Position numbers and translations under genes: made by a program
Notes under the pieces: generated by a model
Databases searched by the model: none
The model's input: the letters and a program-made list of their open reading frames with translations, nothing else
Told to the model about the DNA's origin: nothing
NCBI GenBank assembly: GCA_021324945.1
Contig: JAJPID010000011.1
Span: 1 to 64,000 of the forward strand
Direction: 5' to 3'
Origin: Lysobacterales bacterium
GTDB lineage: Bacteria; Pseudomonadota; Gammaproteobacteria; Xanthomonadales; Rhodanobacteraceae
DNA length: 64,000 nt
Shown here: piece after piece, positions 1 through 9,838 of the stretch
Layout of the letters: each line of letters begins with the position of its first letter
Position numbering within the stretch: the first letter of the stretch is position 1

Positions 1-5
1 GTTGC

Positions 6-2528
6 TCACGTTGAAACTGGCGCGCTGACGTTCGCGACCACTTCGGGCGTGATTTTCATGATCGAATCGCGCACTTCGCGCGCCAGGATCACGCGCGCGT
101 CGCGCGCCACTTCCTCCAGCGTGGCGTCGAAATCCAGCTTGGCGTTTTCGTCCGTGCGTACCACGCGCTGTTCGCGCAGCAGCGCGATGAAGCCGCGAAA
201 GAGGTTCTTGTCGAAGAATTCCGGCGCGCTGGGTTCGTACAGCAGCGACAACCGCTGCGCGGTGAGGTGGCAAAGGTTCTCCAGTTCCGCCGCGGTGAGC
301 GTGCCGGGGCCGTTCTTCACCAGCGCGGCGATGGCGATGTAGTAGCGCTCGAAGGTTTGCAACAGGCTGTGCGCCAGCAGTCGCAACTGGAACGCGTCGT
401 CTTCCTGCCCTGGACCGCGTTGCAGGATGCGGCCGTCGGCGCGCGTGGCGAGCAGTCCGCGCGAGATCAGGAAATCAGCCGTCTCCTCGACGCGCTGCAC
501 GAAACCGTCTTCATCCCACGGCAAAAACAATTCCGACTGGATGAAGGGATAGATCAACCGAGCCAGCCGCAGCATCGATGCGCGCGCAATACGGCGGTTG
601 TTGGCGAAGCAGCACGCCACCCATGAAGCCGCCGCGAAGAGGTGCAGCACGTTGTTGCGGAAATACGAAAGCAACGTTGCCTGTTCGCCCTCGACAGTCA
701 ACACGTCACCGAGTGGATGGCGCACGCGTTTGATCCAGCCCATTTGTTCGCCGTAGGCGACGATCTCCGCGGCAGACATGGCGGTAAGTGTCATGCGCGG
801 TGAATACGGCAACGTCTCCAGCAGCGACTTCATCAGATCGAGCTGTGCCAGCAGATCGGTTTCTGCCATCGCGTGCTTGGGCGTGGCCAGCAGCGCGACG
901 CCCAGCAGATTGATCGGATTCACATCCGCCGCGCGATTGATTTCCACCTGGATGCGCCGCGCCAGCGTGTCGATCAGTTGCGGCAGCCATTCGGGTTTTT
1001 CGTCGGGCTTCAGCGCATCAACGCGCCAGTTCGGGGCCACTTCGTCCAGCAGCGGCGTCAGCGGCACCTGCTCACCGAAGTTCAGCGCCACGCGACCGTA
1101 ATGCTGGCGCAGCGCGCGCAGGCTGCGCAGCAGGGCGAACCACGATTCCTTTTCCTTCTTCTGACCAGACAGCTCGCCGATGTAGCTGCGGCCTTCCATC
1201 AATTTTTCGTAACCGATATAGACCGGCTGGAACAGCACCGGCCGGCGCGGCGCCCGCAGGAAGGCGCGCACCGTCATCGCCAGCATGCCCGCGCGCGGTT
1301 GCAGCAGGCGGCCTGTACGCGAGCGGCCGCCTTCGATGAAATATTCCACCGGTACGCCACGATCAACCAGTTGCGCCATGTATTCGTTGAAGATCACCGA
1401 ATACAACGCATTGCCCTTGAAGCTGCGGCGCATGAAGAACGCCCCGCCCATGCGCAGGAAGCGCCCGAGCACTGCCAGATTCAAATTCACGCCGGCGGCG
1501 ATGTGCGGCACCACCACGCCGGATTGATAGAGCTGATACGACATCAGCACGTAATCGGCATGACTGCGATGGCAGGGCGTGTAGACCACTTCGTGGCCGG
1601 GCGCGATCGTGCGCAAAGTGTCGAAGTGATGCATGTCGATGCCGTCGTACAACTTGTTCCAGAAGTTCGACAGCAGGAACGAGCCCGCGCGCACGAACGG
1701 CGGCGAATAATCCGCGGCGATTTCGTACACCATTTTCTGCGCGCGGCGCCACGCCTTGGCGAGGGAGATGTTTTCCTTCGATGCGGCCGCTTCGATCGCC
1801 GCGCGCACGCTTTCGGCGTTCAACACCGAGTTGACCACGGTGCGGCGGTGCGAGAGGTCAGGCCCGATCACCGCGGTACGCACGCGCCGGAAATGCACGC
1901 GCAACACGCGCGCGAGTTTGCGTCGCAGACGCTCGGGCTGCTGCTCCGCGGCCTCGGCCCACAACGCGCGCAGCGAAATCGGCGTGGAGAAGTGCACGAT
2001 GGTCTCGCGGCCGTTGAGCAGCAGCGCCAGCAAGCGGCGGAAGCGTCCGACCACCACCCAATCTTCCGACAGCAACGCGCGCAGCCAGCCGGATTGCCGG
2101 TTGGGCGCGCGGCCGACGTAGATCGCCACCGGAATCAACTGGATGTCGCGATCCGGTTCGGCTTCCTGCGCCAGCAGGAGTTGTTTCAACGCTTCGCGCG
2201 AAGGACTGTGGCGATTGCGCCCGAACAGGGAGCCATCGCGCCGGCTCAACGCGAACATCGAGCGTCGCCGCTTGCCGCCGCCGGGCATGGGTTTAAGCGG
2301 ATCGGGCATGCCCGCCTCCAAGCAGGCGCGTTCCAGAATCAGGCTATCCGACAAACCCGGCCGCTCGATCACGTAAACGACATCGGCCTGTGTGGTCAGC
2401 AGGCTCAACGGCTCGGCCGGGTCGCGCTTGATCCGCACCCAGGGATTGAGCAGCCGCCCCAGCAGCACGCGGTCCCAGGGCGCGCGCGGCAGTGCGCCTT
2501 CGTGCAGATGCGAGTCCATCGAAGACAT
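6..2528 (-). CDS. plsB: Glycerol-3-phosphate 1-O-acyltransferase PlsB
   Basis: Inner-membrane enzyme that transfers an acyl chain to position 1 of sn-glycerol 3-phosphate, the first step of phospholipid synthesis. The acyltransferase blocks are visible in order: HRSHAD (the HX4D catalytic motif), GGAFFMRR, FIEGGRSRTG and PVYIGYEK. The product is about 840 residues, close to the roughly 800 of the E. coli enzyme. The start is uncertain: ATG at 2528 was chosen, a GTG at 2558 extends it by 10 codons, an ATG at 2519 is also possible, and none has a clear Shine-Dalgarno sequence. It follows a lipoprotein gene on the same strand by a few bases. The biosynthetic GpsA that makes its substrate is at 16.7-17.7 kb. 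Confidence 0.95.
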   Translation of the reverse strand: MSSMDSHLHEGALPRAPWDRVLLGRLLNPWVRIKRDPAEPLSLLTTQADVVYVIERPGLSDSLILERACLEAGMPDPLKPMPGGGKRRRSMFALSRRDGSLFGRNRHSPSREALKQLLLAQEAEPDRDIQLIPVAIYVGRAPNRQSGWLRALLSEDWVVVGRFRRLLALLLNGRETIVHFSTPISLRALWAEAAEQQPERLRRKLARVLRVHFRRVRTAVIGPDLSHRRTVVNSVLNAESVRAAIEAAASKENISLAKAWRRAQKMVYEIAADYSPPFVRAGSFLLSNFWNKLYDGIDMHHFDTLRTIAPGHEVVYTPCHRSHADYVLMSYQLYQSGVVVPHIAAGVNLNLAVLGRFLRMGGAFFMRRSFKGNALYSVIFNEYMAQLVDRGVPVEYFIEGGRSRTGRLLQPRAGMLAMTVRAFLRAPRRPVLFQPVYIGYEKLMEGRSYIGELSGQKKEKESWFALLRSLRALRQHYGRVALNFGEQVPLTPLLDEVAPNWRVDALKPDEKPEWLPQLIDTLARRIQVEINRAADVNPINLLGVALLATPKHAMAETDLLAQLDLMKSLLETLPYSPRMTLTAMSAAEIVAYGEQMGWIKRVRHPLGDVLTVEGEQATLLSYFRNNVLHLFAAASWVACCFANNRRIARASMLRLARLIYPFIQSELFLPWDEDGFVQRVEETADFLISRGLLATRADGRILQRGPGQEDDAFQLRLLAHSLLQTFERYYIAIAALVKNGPGTLTAAELENLCHLTAQRLSLLYEPSAPEFFDKNLFRGFIALLREQRVVRTDENAKLDFDATLEEVARDARVILAREVRDSIMKITPEVVANVSAPVST

Positions 2529-2565
2529 TCTAGAACGCGTGGGGAATCGATCAGGCACCGCGACG

Positions 2566-3510
2566 TCAATGCGCGGAAGAACCTGCGTGTGCCGGTGACG
2601 TGCTTGCCGGCGCGGCCGTCGTGTGTGCGGCGGGCAAGGTCGCGCCGGAAGCCGCTTGCGACTGCTGCGCGCGCCACGCCGCCAGGCGATCGGCGTCGTA
2701 CCAGTGACCGTTCTGCATAACCAGATTGATTTCGCTGACGATTGGTGTGCCGGCCAGCGTCAAGGTCTCGCGCACACGCGCGTGCGCGTTGTCGTTGCTC
2801 AACGTTTCCAGCTTGGCCTGGTCGAAACTCGCATCCAGATCCAGCCCATAGATCTTCAGCAACTTCTTCAGGCCGTACCAGCCGGTGCGATAGTCCGCCA
2901 TGGTCTGCTCATAGCTTAGAGCGCGCGCCTGGTCCAACGTTTTCAGATCCAGCTTGCGTGCGGTGTCGCACACCACCGCGATCGTTTGCCTGGCCTTGTC
3001 GTCGTTCGAGAAATCCGCACCATGCGCCCAGTCCGCCAGAATCCGGATGGCTTCGGTCGCCTGCTGCTTCTGCGCGGACGAAAGGCCCGCGGCGTTGGCG
3101 ATCACGTTGTTGCCCGCGGCCTGCATGATCGCGATCAGCATCGGCAGATTCTGATCGCGATGTGCGCGCAAGTCCGCGAGCTGAGGCTGCAGCTGTTTGA
3201 AGAGTTTGTCTTCGGCGCCGGGTTCGGTGAGCTTCTGCATCATCTGTGCGAACTGCTCGCGCTGCAGCGGTGTCGGCGGCGGTTGCCTGGTTCGCGCCTT
3301 CTCCCACTCGGCGCGCCAGGCCTTGTAATCGGCGTCCGGCAAGGTGCTGCGCAAGAGCCCGTCGAAATCGCCGTTGCGCGTCAGCACCAGCGAGGCGCGC
3401 ACCGCGCCTTCGGGCGTGGTCGCGGGCGGAGGCGTCGGCTCGCGATTGCAGGCCGCCAACGCCAACCACGCGGCGAATGCGAAACCGAATCGGAGCGATC
3501 GAGGGTGCAT
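2566..3510 (-). CDS. Predicted lipoprotein of unknown function
   Basis: A 314-residue protein with a clear lipoprotein signal: a short basic start, a hydrophobic stretch and the lipobox LAAC near residue 18, followed by a proline-rich linker. The rest is mostly soluble and probably helical, with a central Gln/Lys-rich region and a C-terminal tail of low-complexity Ala/Ser/Thr/His. The start ATG at 3510 has a good AGGAAG site six bases upstream; an open frame extends further but lacks a signal peptide. It sits between pyrF and plsB on the same strand. I do not recognise the family. Periplasmic location by lipidation is inferred from the lipobox. Confidence 0.8.
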   Translation of the reverse strand: MHPRSLRFGFAFAAWLALAACNREPTPPPATTPEGAVRASLVLTRNGDFDGLLRSTLPDADYKAWRAEWEKARTRQPPPTPLQREQFAQMMQKLTEPGAEDKLFKQLQPQLADLRAHRDQNLPMLIAIMQAAGNNVIANAAGLSSAQKQQATEAIRILADWAHGADFSNDDKARQTIAVVCDTARKLDLKTLDQARALSYEQTMADYRTGWYGLKKLLKIYGLDLDASFDQAKLETLSNDNAHARVRETLTLAGTPIVSEINLVMQNGHWYDADRLAAWRAQQSQAASGATLPAAHTTAAPASTSPAHAGSSAH

Positions 3511-3572
3511 GAGGGCTTCCTTTTTTGCGGCAACCGCGCGAGTGTGGCGAGGGTACGCGGCCGAGGCAAGTT

Positions 3573-4283
3573 TCAACGCAGCGCGGTTTCGATCTGCGTC
3601 ACGATCTCGTTCGCCGTTGCGCGCGGATCGGCCGCCTGACGGATCGGCCGACCGACCACGATGTAATCGGCGCCCTCGGCGAACGCGGTGCGCACGTCCA
3701 CCACGCGCTTCTGATCGTCGTTGGCCGGGCCGGACGGGCGAATGCCGGGACATACGGTGAGCAATTCCGGCGCGGCTTTTCGCAACGATGACAAATCGGC
3801 GCCGGAACACACCACGCCGTCGATGCCGCAATCCTGCGCCAGTTGCGCGCGCGCGATCACCGCGTCGGCGAGGCTGCCGCGCACGCCCAGGCAGGCGAGA
3901 TCGGCTTGGTCATTGCTGGTCAGCACCGTCACCGCCAGCAAGCGCATCGGGCCTTTCGCTTCGTTGGCTGCGCGCAACATTGCCGCCGCGTCGCAATGCA
4001 CGGTGCAGAAATCGATGCCGTATCGCGCCAGTCCGCGCACCGCGCCCGCCACGGTCGCGGGCACGTCGTGCAATTTCAGATCGACGAAAATCTTCCTGCC
4101 GCGCTCCTTCAACTCGCGCAGCACGTCGAAGTATTCGCCGCCGGAGAGCAATTCCAGCCCGATCTTGTAGAACGTCACAGCATCGCCCAGACGATCCATC
4201 CATTGCACCGCCTGCGCGCGGTCGGGCACGTCCAGTGCGAAAATCAGCCGCTCGCGCGCGGGAATGCTCTTGTGCGCGTTCAT
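3573..4283 (-). CDS. pyrF: Orotidine 5'-phosphate decarboxylase
   Basis: Catalyses the last step of de novo UMP synthesis, decarboxylation of OMP. The protein of 236 residues has the family's usual length. It starts with the barrel strand LIFALDVPD, has the catalytic cluster DLKLHDVPATV (the D-K-D motif) and ends with the phosphate-binding strand YIVVGRPI. The ATG at 4283 was chosen because it matches the family N terminus; its ATG overlaps the stop of the upstream phosphatase gene as ATGA, which suggests translational coupling. A longer open frame exists upstream but its translation looks like shadow sequence. Confidence 0.96.
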   Translation of the reverse strand: MNAHKSIPARERLIFALDVPDRAQAVQWMDRLGDAVTFYKIGLELLSGGEYFDVLRELKERGRKIFVDLKLHDVPATVAGAVRGLARYGIDFCTVHCDAAAMLRAANEAKGPMRLLAVTVLTSNDQADLACLGVRGSLADAVIARAQLAQDCGIDGVVCSGADLSSLRKAAPELLTVCPGIRPSGPANDDQKRVVDVRTAFAEGADYIVVGRPIRQAADPRATANEIVTQIETALR

Positions 4284-5164
4284 TGCGTCACCAGCGCCGC
4301 GTGCTCGGCCGCGCGCTTGTCGTGCGGTGTTTTCGCGCCATCGTCCAGCGCGTTCAACCACGCGCCGTAAACCGGATTGGGCAGTGCGAACCAGCGCTCG
4401 CCGATCCAGTCGCGATACGGTTCGATCGCGGCGCGCCGACCCTGCGGCGTGTTGTCGGCAACGTCGAGAAAATCACCGAGCTGGTCGCCGAATTCCATCA
4501 GCACGCGATACTGGCGCGCGACGAGTTCGCGCCGGCAACCCTTGTTGCTGCCTTTCGCCTCGCAACCCGGCGTGGGCGTGCCGAGATTCAAGACATCGCC
4601 CTCGCTCGTGATCGGAAAACCGTCGCGTTTCAGATTTTCGATCGTCGCATCGGTCAAATCGCGCGGACGATTGCTGATGAAGATCACCCGCACGCCATGC
4701 GCCGCGGCATAGCGCGTGAACTCCAGCGCGCCCGGCAGCGGCTTGGCATCGGCTTCGCGAATCCAGGCATTGAATGCATCGTTGTCGAATTCGGGCTTGC
4801 CGCTTTTGATCAGCCGCGCCTGCTGCGGCGAGTTGTCCAGCACGGTTTCGTCGATGTCCAGCACTACGGCGGGCTTCAAGCCGCGCAGCGAACCGTGCCG
4901 CACCGCTGCGCGTTCGCTTTTCGGCAGCGCATCCCAATGCGGATCGTGCAGCGCACGCAGCAGTTTCGATTGCGCATCGCGATACACCTCGCTGTAAACC
5001 AGATCATGTTCCAGCGCGCCTTGTTGCCACAAAGTGGCATAGAGGCTGTCGTCCGCCGCGAGTTGCGGCGCAGCCGCTGCGGGCGGTGGAGTTTTCGGCA
5101 TCTGCGCGGCGCAACCCGCAAGGCAAAGCGCCGCGGCGCAGGCAAAGGCAATCGACTTGTACAT
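4280..5164 (-). CDS. HAD-type lipoprotein acid phosphatase, e(P4)/5'-nucleotidase family
   Basis: Predicted periplasmic or outer-membrane-attached phosphatase. The N terminus is a lipoprotein signal with lipobox LAGC near residue 18, followed by a proline/alanine linker. The HAD subfamily IIIB core is visible: DIDETVLDNS (nucleophile and general acid Asp), ISNRP (motif II Ser/Asn) and a late FGDQLGDF acidic motif. The 294-residue length fits the class B/e(P4) group, which hydrolyses nucleoside monophosphates so that nucleosides can be imported. Its stop overlaps the pyrF start, so nucleotide salvage and pyrimidine synthesis are likely co-transcribed. The exact substrate is inference. Confidence 0.88.
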   Translation of the reverse strand: MYKSIAFACAAALCLAGCAAQMPKTPPPAAAAPQLAADDSLYATLWQQGALEHDLVYSEVYRDAQSKLLRALHDPHWDALPKSERAAVRHGSLRGLKPAVVLDIDETVLDNSPQQARLIKSGKPEFDNDAFNAWIREADAKPLPGALEFTRYAAAHGVRVIFISNRPRDLTDATIENLKRDGFPITSEGDVLNLGTPTPGCEAKGSNKGCRRELVARQYRVLMEFGDQLGDFLDVADNTPQGRRAAIEPYRDWIGERWFALPNPVYGAWLNALDDGAKTPHDKRAAEHAALVTQ

Positions 5165-5257
5165 GGCGGCTTCCCCGAGGTGACCGGCGCACGAGTTTAC
5201 TTGGCGCCATCCGAACGCGCTGTCAGACTGCGTCTCGAATCCCCTCTGCGAACGTTC

Positions 5258-6268
5258 ATGAATGCCAACATCGCCCGCTGGTCACCGATCGCCAGCTACA
5301 TCATCGCCGCGGTCGCATTGCTGCTGATCATGTTCCTGCACCTGTTGCCCGCGTTGATCGCGGGCCTGATCGTGTACGTACTGGTGGATGCGCTAGTGCC
5401 GCTGCTGGAGGGTCGCATCTCGGGCGCGCTGGCGCGGCAGATATTGGTCGGTGTGCTGGCGGCGATCATCGTCGGACTGGTCGCGCTGCTGATCTTCAGC
5501 GCGATCGCGTTCTTCCGCAGCGAGATCGGCGATCCGAGTACCGTCTTCGATCGCATGATGCCACTGATCGACAAGGCGCGCGCGCAGTTGCCGCAGTGGA
5601 TCAGTTCGCACCTGCCGGAAAGCACCGAAGGCATCCGCACCAGCGCGACGAATCTCGCGCGCGAACATTCCGCGCAATTGCAGCTTGCCGGCAAGGAAAC
5701 GCTGCACGTGTTCGGCCGCATCTTGGTCGGCCTGATCCTGGGCGCATTGATTGCGCTGGCGCACGAGCGGCCCGCGGCGCATCACGGCCCGCTACGCCGC
5801 GATCTCTCCGCGCGCTGCGCGCGGCTGGCGCTGGCGTTCCGCAACATCGTCTTCGCGCAGGTGAAGATCGCGGCGATCAACACTGCTTTCACTGCGATCT
5901 ATCTGCTGGTCGTGCTGCCGCTGCTGGGCGTGCACCTGCCGCTGGCCAAGACGCTGGTCGCGATCACCTTTGTCGTCGGGCTGCTGCCGGTGGTCGGCAA
6001 TCTGATTTCCAACACGCTGATCGTGATCGTGTCGCTGTCGGTATCCCTATGGGTGGCGTTGGGCTCGCTGATCTTCCTGGTGCTGATCCACAAGTTCGAA
6101 TATTTCCTCAACGCCAAGATCGTCGGCGGCCAGATCCGCGCGCGCGCCTGGGAAATATTGCTGGCGATGCTGGTGATGGAAGCGGCGTTCGGCTTGCCCG
6201 GCGTCGTCGCCGCGCCGATCTACTATGCGTATTTGAAGAACGAGTTGGAAGTCGCAGAACTGATTTAG
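5258..6268 (+). CDS. AI-2E/PerM family membrane protein
   Basis: A 336-residue integral membrane protein. Two hydrophobic helices lie near the N terminus (about residues 8-50), a third near 65-90, then a soluble amphipathic loop with an LPQWI segment, and a C-terminal cluster of four or five helices including LLPVVGNLISNT, typical of the AI-2 exporter-like (PerM/TqsA) superfamily. The start ATG at 5258 is divergent from the phosphatase gene, with about 90 bp between them. The last codons overlap the stop of the convergent rep gene by four bases. Family members export small molecules or sodium ions; the substrate here cannot be told. Confidence 0.85.
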   Translation: MNANIARWSPIASYIIAAVALLLIMFLHLLPALIAGLIVYVLVDALVPLLEGRISGALARQILVGVLAAIIVGLVALLIFSAIAFFRSEIGDPSTVFDRMMPLIDKARAQLPQWISSHLPESTEGIRTSATNLAREHSAQLQLAGKETLHVFGRILVGLILGALIALAHERPAAHHGPLRRDLSARCARLALAFRNIVFAQVKIAAINTAFTAIYLLVVLPLLGVHLPLAKTLVAITFVVGLLPVVGNLISNTLIVIVSLSVSLWVALGSLIFLVLIHKFEYFLNAKIVGGQIRARAWEILLAMLVMEAAFGLPGVVAAPIYYAYLKNELEVAELI

Positions 6269-8241
6269 CCCAGCATCGCCGTCAATCGCTCCAGATGCGC
6301 GGACGCGATTTCGCGGCGCGCTTGAGCATCGGCTTCCGGATCAATGCCTTCGCGATGCAGATCGGTTGACGGGAGTTCGTCGATAAAGCGGCTGGGTTTT
6401 TGCGCGAACACTTGCCCGTAGCGGCGTGCCTGCGCGCTATGGCTCAGAACCAACAGTTCCTTCGCGCGGGTGATGCCGACGTAGAGCAGGCGGCGTTCTT
6501 CGTCGAGCCGGCCTTCGTCCAGCGCACCTTCGTGCGGCAGCGTGCCGTCTTCCAGTCCGACGATGTGTACGCAGCGAAATTCCAGGCCTTTGGCCGCGTG
6601 CAATGTCATCAATCGCACCGCGTCGCCACCATCGTCGCGATCGACCTGGGCCAGCAACGCGAGTTGTGCGGCGAGATCGCCGGCGCGTGCGCGCGCGCCT
6701 TGAATCGCGCGGAACCATTCGATCAGTTCGCGCACGTTGCCGAGCCGCCGCTCGCCCAGGACCGCATCTTTCGATGAAGCAGCCAGATGCTGCGCATAAC
6801 CGCTGCGTCGCAACAGTTCTTCCACCAGTTCGGCGGCATTGGTTCGCTCGGCCTGTGCATCCAGCGAGTCGATCAATGCGACGAAACCGTGTAGCGACGA
6901 AGCCGCGCGCGCGGGCAATTGCTTCAGCACCGAATCGTTGCGCGCGGCGCGCAGCAGCGACAGGTGTTTGGATTGCGCGAGGGCTCCGAGCTTTTCCAGC
7001 GTGGTCGCGCCGATCTCGCGGCGCGGCACATTGACCACGCGCAGGAAGGCCGCATCGTCGTCCGGATTGGCGAGCAGACGCAGGTACGCCAGAACGTCTT
7101 TCACCTCGTGCCGATCGAGAAAACTCAACGCACCGGTAAGGTGATACGGAATGCGATTCAGACGCAGCGCCTTCTCCAGCGCGCGCGACTGGTGATTGCC
7201 GCGATACAGCACGGTGCACTGCGACCATGCCAGCGCATGCTTCTCGCGCAGATGGATCAGGTTGGCGGCCACGCGCTCGGCTTCGTGCTCCGCATCGCGG
7301 CATTCGAGCACGCGGATGCGCTCCCCCTCGTCGTGCGCGCTCCAGAGCTTCTTGACGTGCACGTGCGGGTTGTTGGCGATCAGCGCGTTTGCGGCGCGCA
7401 GGATGCGCTGGCCGCAGCGGTAGTTCTGTTCCAGCTTAATCACGCGCAGTTCCGGATAATCGTGCGCCAGCTTGTCCAGATTGCCCGGATCGGCGCCGCG
7501 CCAGGCGTAGATCGATTGATCGTCATCGCCCACGCAGGTGAACGCGCCGCGCTCTCCGGCCAGCAGTTTCAACAGCGCGTATTGCGCGGCGTTGGTGTCT
7601 TGGCATTCGTCCACCAGCAGATAACGAATGCGCTCGCGCCAGGCGTCGCGTGTTTCATGATCCTGCTCGAGCACTTGCACCGGCAAGCGGATCAGATCGT
7701 CGAAATCCACCGCATTGAACGCAGCGAGGCGACGCTGATACGCCGCATACATCTGCGCGACTTGCAGTTCGCGTGGACTGCGCGCACGATCCAATGTTTG
7801 TTCCGGCGTCAATCCGTCGTTCTTGGCACGTGAAATCAGGTTCCGCAGCAGGAACAACTGTTCCGGCTTGACGGAAGCGCCGGCGAGCTCCTTGACGAGC
7901 TGCGCGCTGTCATCCGCATCCAGCACCGAGAAGCCGCGCCGCAGGCCGGCGCGCGCATGTTCGATCTGCAGGAATTTCAGACCCAGCGCGTGAAAGGTGC
8001 ACACGCTCAATGCCTCGGCATCATCGCGTTCGATCCGTTTCGCCACGCGCTCGCGCATCTCGCGCGCGGCCTTGTTGGTGAAGGTGATCGCGGCGATCTT
8101 GTGCGCGGGCGCCACACCGCGCGCGATGAGGTGCGCGATCTTTTCGGCGATCACACGGGTCTTGCCGGAGCCGGCGCCGGCCAGCACCAGCAACGGGCCG
8201 TCGCAGTATTCAACTGCGGCGCGTTGTTGCGGATTGAGCAT
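6265..8241 (-). CDS. rep: ATP-dependent DNA helicase Rep
   Basis: Superfamily 1A 3'-5' helicase that helps replication forks pass protein roadblocks. Motifs in order: GAGSGKTRV (Walker A, near residue 25), DECQDTN (motif II), [11 protein letters not shown] (motif III) and [10 protein letters not shown] (motif V region). The N terminus [12 protein letters not shown] and the 658-residue length match Rep rather than the longer UvrD. The ATG at 8241 was chosen because it places the ATP site at the family position; upstream in-frame sequence is unlike any helicase. It faces tdk divergently, with about 145 bp between the starts. Confidence 0.93.
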   Translation of the reverse strand: MLNPQQRAAVEYCDGPLLVLAGAGSGKTRVIAEKIAHLIARGVAPAHKIAAITFTNKAAREMRERVAKRIERDDAEALSVCTFHALGLKFLQIEHARAGLRRGFSVLDADDSAQLVKELAGASVKPEQLFLLRNLISRAKNDGLTPEQTLDRARSPRELQVAQMYAAYQRRLAAFNAVDFDDLIRLPVQVLEQDHETRDAWRERIRYLLVDECQDTNAAQYALLKLLAGERGAFTCVGDDDQSIYAWRGADPGNLDKLAHDYPELRVIKLEQNYRCGQRILRAANALIANNPHVHVKKLWSAHDEGERIRVLECRDAEHEAERVAANLIHLREKHALAWSQCTVLYRGNHQSRALEKALRLNRIPYHLTGALSFLDRHEVKDVLAYLRLLANPDDDAAFLRVVNVPRREIGATTLEKLGALAQSKHLSLLRAARNDSVLKQLPARAASSLHGFVALIDSLDAQAERTNAAELVEELLRRSGYAQHLAASSKDAVLGERRLGNVRELIEWFRAIQGARARAGDLAAQLALLAQVDRDDGGDAVRLMTLHAAKGLEFRCVHIVGLEDGTLPHEGALDEGRLDEERRLLYVGITRAKELLVLSHSAQARRYGQVFAQKPSRFIDELPSTDLHREGIDPEADAQARREIASAHLERLTAMLG

Positions 8242-8385
8242 GAAGCGGACGAGGAACGAGTAGTGAAAGCGCAAGAACCGGAGAACGTGCAAGAATGCAT
8301 TGTCCTTGCAAACGGCACCGCTCACCACAGTTGCAACGCGAAGACGTTTGTGAGAGCGCCCTCGCTACTCATCCCTGATCGCTCG

Positions 8386-9039
8386 ATGGCCAAACTCTAC
8401 TTTTACTTCTCGGCGATGAACGCCGGCAAGACCACGACGCTGTTGCAGAGCGCGTACAACTACCGCGAGCGCGGCATGCGCACGCTGATCCTGAAGCCGG
8501 CGATCGACACGCGCGCAAGCACCGACATGACCACCATCGCCTCGCGCATCGGCCTGAACGCCCAAGCGAAAATTTTCCATCACGACGACGACCTGCGCGC
8601 GCTGGTCGATGCGGACATCGCGGCAGCTGGCGCGCTGCATTGCGTGCTGGTGGACGAGGCGCAATTCCTCTCCAAGGCACAAGTGTGGCAACTGACCGAC
8701 ATCGTCGACGCGCTGCACATTCCGGCGCTCACCTATGGCTTGCGCACCGATTTCCGCGGCGAGTTGTTCGAAGGCAGCCAATGGCTGCTGGCCTGGGCCG
8801 ACGAACTGCACGAAATCAAGACCATCTGCCACACCGGCAAGAAGGCGACCATGGTGGTGCGCGTGGACGAGCGCGGCCGCGCGGTGAAATCCGGGCCGCA
8901 GGTCGAGATCGGCGGCAACGAGCGCTATGTCTCGGTCAGCCGCGCCGAATTCAAGCGCATCATGAGCGGCGAAGGTCACATCGAACCGCAACAACCCGCG
9001 CTGCCGCTGCGCGATCGGGAGAAACGCGATGAGCAATGA
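8386..9039 (+). CDS. tdk: Thymidine kinase
   Basis: Type II thymidine kinase, which phosphorylates thymidine to dTMP in the salvage pathway. The 217-residue protein has the P-loop [12 protein letters not shown] near the N terminus, the Walker B segment VLVDEAQFL and a late tyrosine/glycine loop ERYVSVSR that matches the thymidine-binding lasso. The ATG at 8386 gives the standard [15 protein letters not shown] start; there is no strong Shine-Dalgarno. The C terminus overlaps the next gene by 11 bp, so the two are probably translated together. Confidence 0.95.
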   Translation: MAKLYFYFSAMNAGKTTTLLQSAYNYRERGMRTLILKPAIDTRASTDMTTIASRIGLNAQAKIFHHDDDLRALVDADIAAAGALHCVLVDEAQFLSKAQVWQLTDIVDALHIPALTYGLRTDFRGELFEGSQWLLAWADELHEIKTICHTGKKATMVVRVDERGRAVKSGPQVEIGGNERYVSVSRAEFKRIMSGEGHIEPQQPALPLRDREKRDEQ

Positions 9040-9784
9040 CAACGCGCCGTGGACACGGCCGTATTACTGGCGCAGCGCGTCGCATGCGATGCTGCTGTAT
9101 TTCGTGTTCGGCGAGTTTCCGAAGGAACTGAAACTGGACGTGGTCCGCCACGGCAGCACTGGTTTGCCGGCGGGCATCACGATGCACCGTTTCGACAAGC
9201 ACACGCTGGCGCATTGGGAGGGCCATCCGCTACGCGGTGCGCTGGGCGAGTTGCTGCGCAACGACGATCCGGAGACGTTCAAGGTCGCACGCGCCGCAAG
9301 CCAATGCTTCATGCTGCGCGGCGAGCTTGACGATCCGGAGTCGCTCGAATACCTGCGCGACACGCTTGGCGTGATCGGCGCCCTGCTGGATGTGGGTGGC
9401 AAAGCGGTGGTCGATCCCCAGATGTTGGCGCTGTTTTCGCCGCAGGCGTGGCGCGAACATTTCGCCGATGGCGGCGCGTCGCCTCGTGAACACGTGCTGA
9501 TCCTCGCTCATGACGAAGACGATGGCGCTTGGGTACGCACGCGCGGACTTCGCAAGTTCGCGCGCCCGGACATCAGCATCCGCGGCGTGCCGCAAACCGA
9601 GGTGGAACGCGCTGGCGCTTTGGCGATGCGCCTGGTCGAATTGCAGGCGCGAGGCATGCGTTTCGTAGACGGCACCGCGCTGGAGATCGACGGCGTGGCC
9701 ATGGGCATGACCGCGCATCTCGCCGGTTCGTTGGAGGATCCGCAGTTCAACAACACCCACGTCGAATTCGCTTGGCCGACGTAG
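9029..9784 (+). CDS. Conserved hypothetical soluble protein
   Basis: A 251-residue protein without signal peptide or membrane segment. It is rich in acidic and aromatic residues, with a middle segment [15 protein letters not shown] and a later segment [16 protein letters not shown]. The ATG lies inside the end of tdk, in a different frame, so coupling to tdk translation is likely. I do not recognise a family with confidence; the pattern is that of cytosolic proteins of unknown function. Its stop codon lies inside the palindromic repeat at 9781-9838. Confidence 0.75.
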   Translation: MSNDNAPWTRPYYWRSASHAMLLYFVFGEFPKELKLDVVRHGSTGLPAGITMHRFDKHTLAHWEGHPLRGALGELLRNDDPETFKVARAASQCFMLRGELDDPESLEYLRDTLGVIGALLDVGGKAVVDPQMLALFSPQAWREHFADGGASPREHVLILAHDEDDGAWVRTRGLRKFARPDISIRGVPQTEVERAGALAMRLVELQARGMRFVDGTALEIDGVAMGMTAHLAGSLEDPQFNNTHVEFAWPT

Positions 9785-9838
9785 GAGCGAGCGTGTTCGC
9801 GACATGATGTCGACGGTCGCCTGCACGCAGGCTCCTAC
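9781..9838. repeat. REP-like palindromic element
   Basis: Begins GTAGGAGC and ends GCTCCTAC, a perfect 8-bp inverted repeat around a 42-bp interior with further partial pairing. The GTAGGAGC/GCTCCTAC boundary is the form I know from REP elements of pseudomonads and xanthomonads. It lies between two convergent genes; the TAG stops of both the unknown gene (9784) and mutM (9835-9837) fall inside it. It could act as a bidirectional transcription stop or mRNA stabiliser. No RAYT transposase is in this window. Confidence 0.6.

Noticed and set aside
873-2720. A 615-codon plus-strand open frame opposite plsB
   Set aside because: Arg/His/Gln-rich translation with no domain features; it is the high-GC antisense shadow of plsB.
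3788-5257. Plus-strand frame running into the PerM-like gene
   Set aside because: It lies antisense to pyrF and the phosphatase and has shadow composition; only the part from ATG 5258 is membrane-protein sequence.
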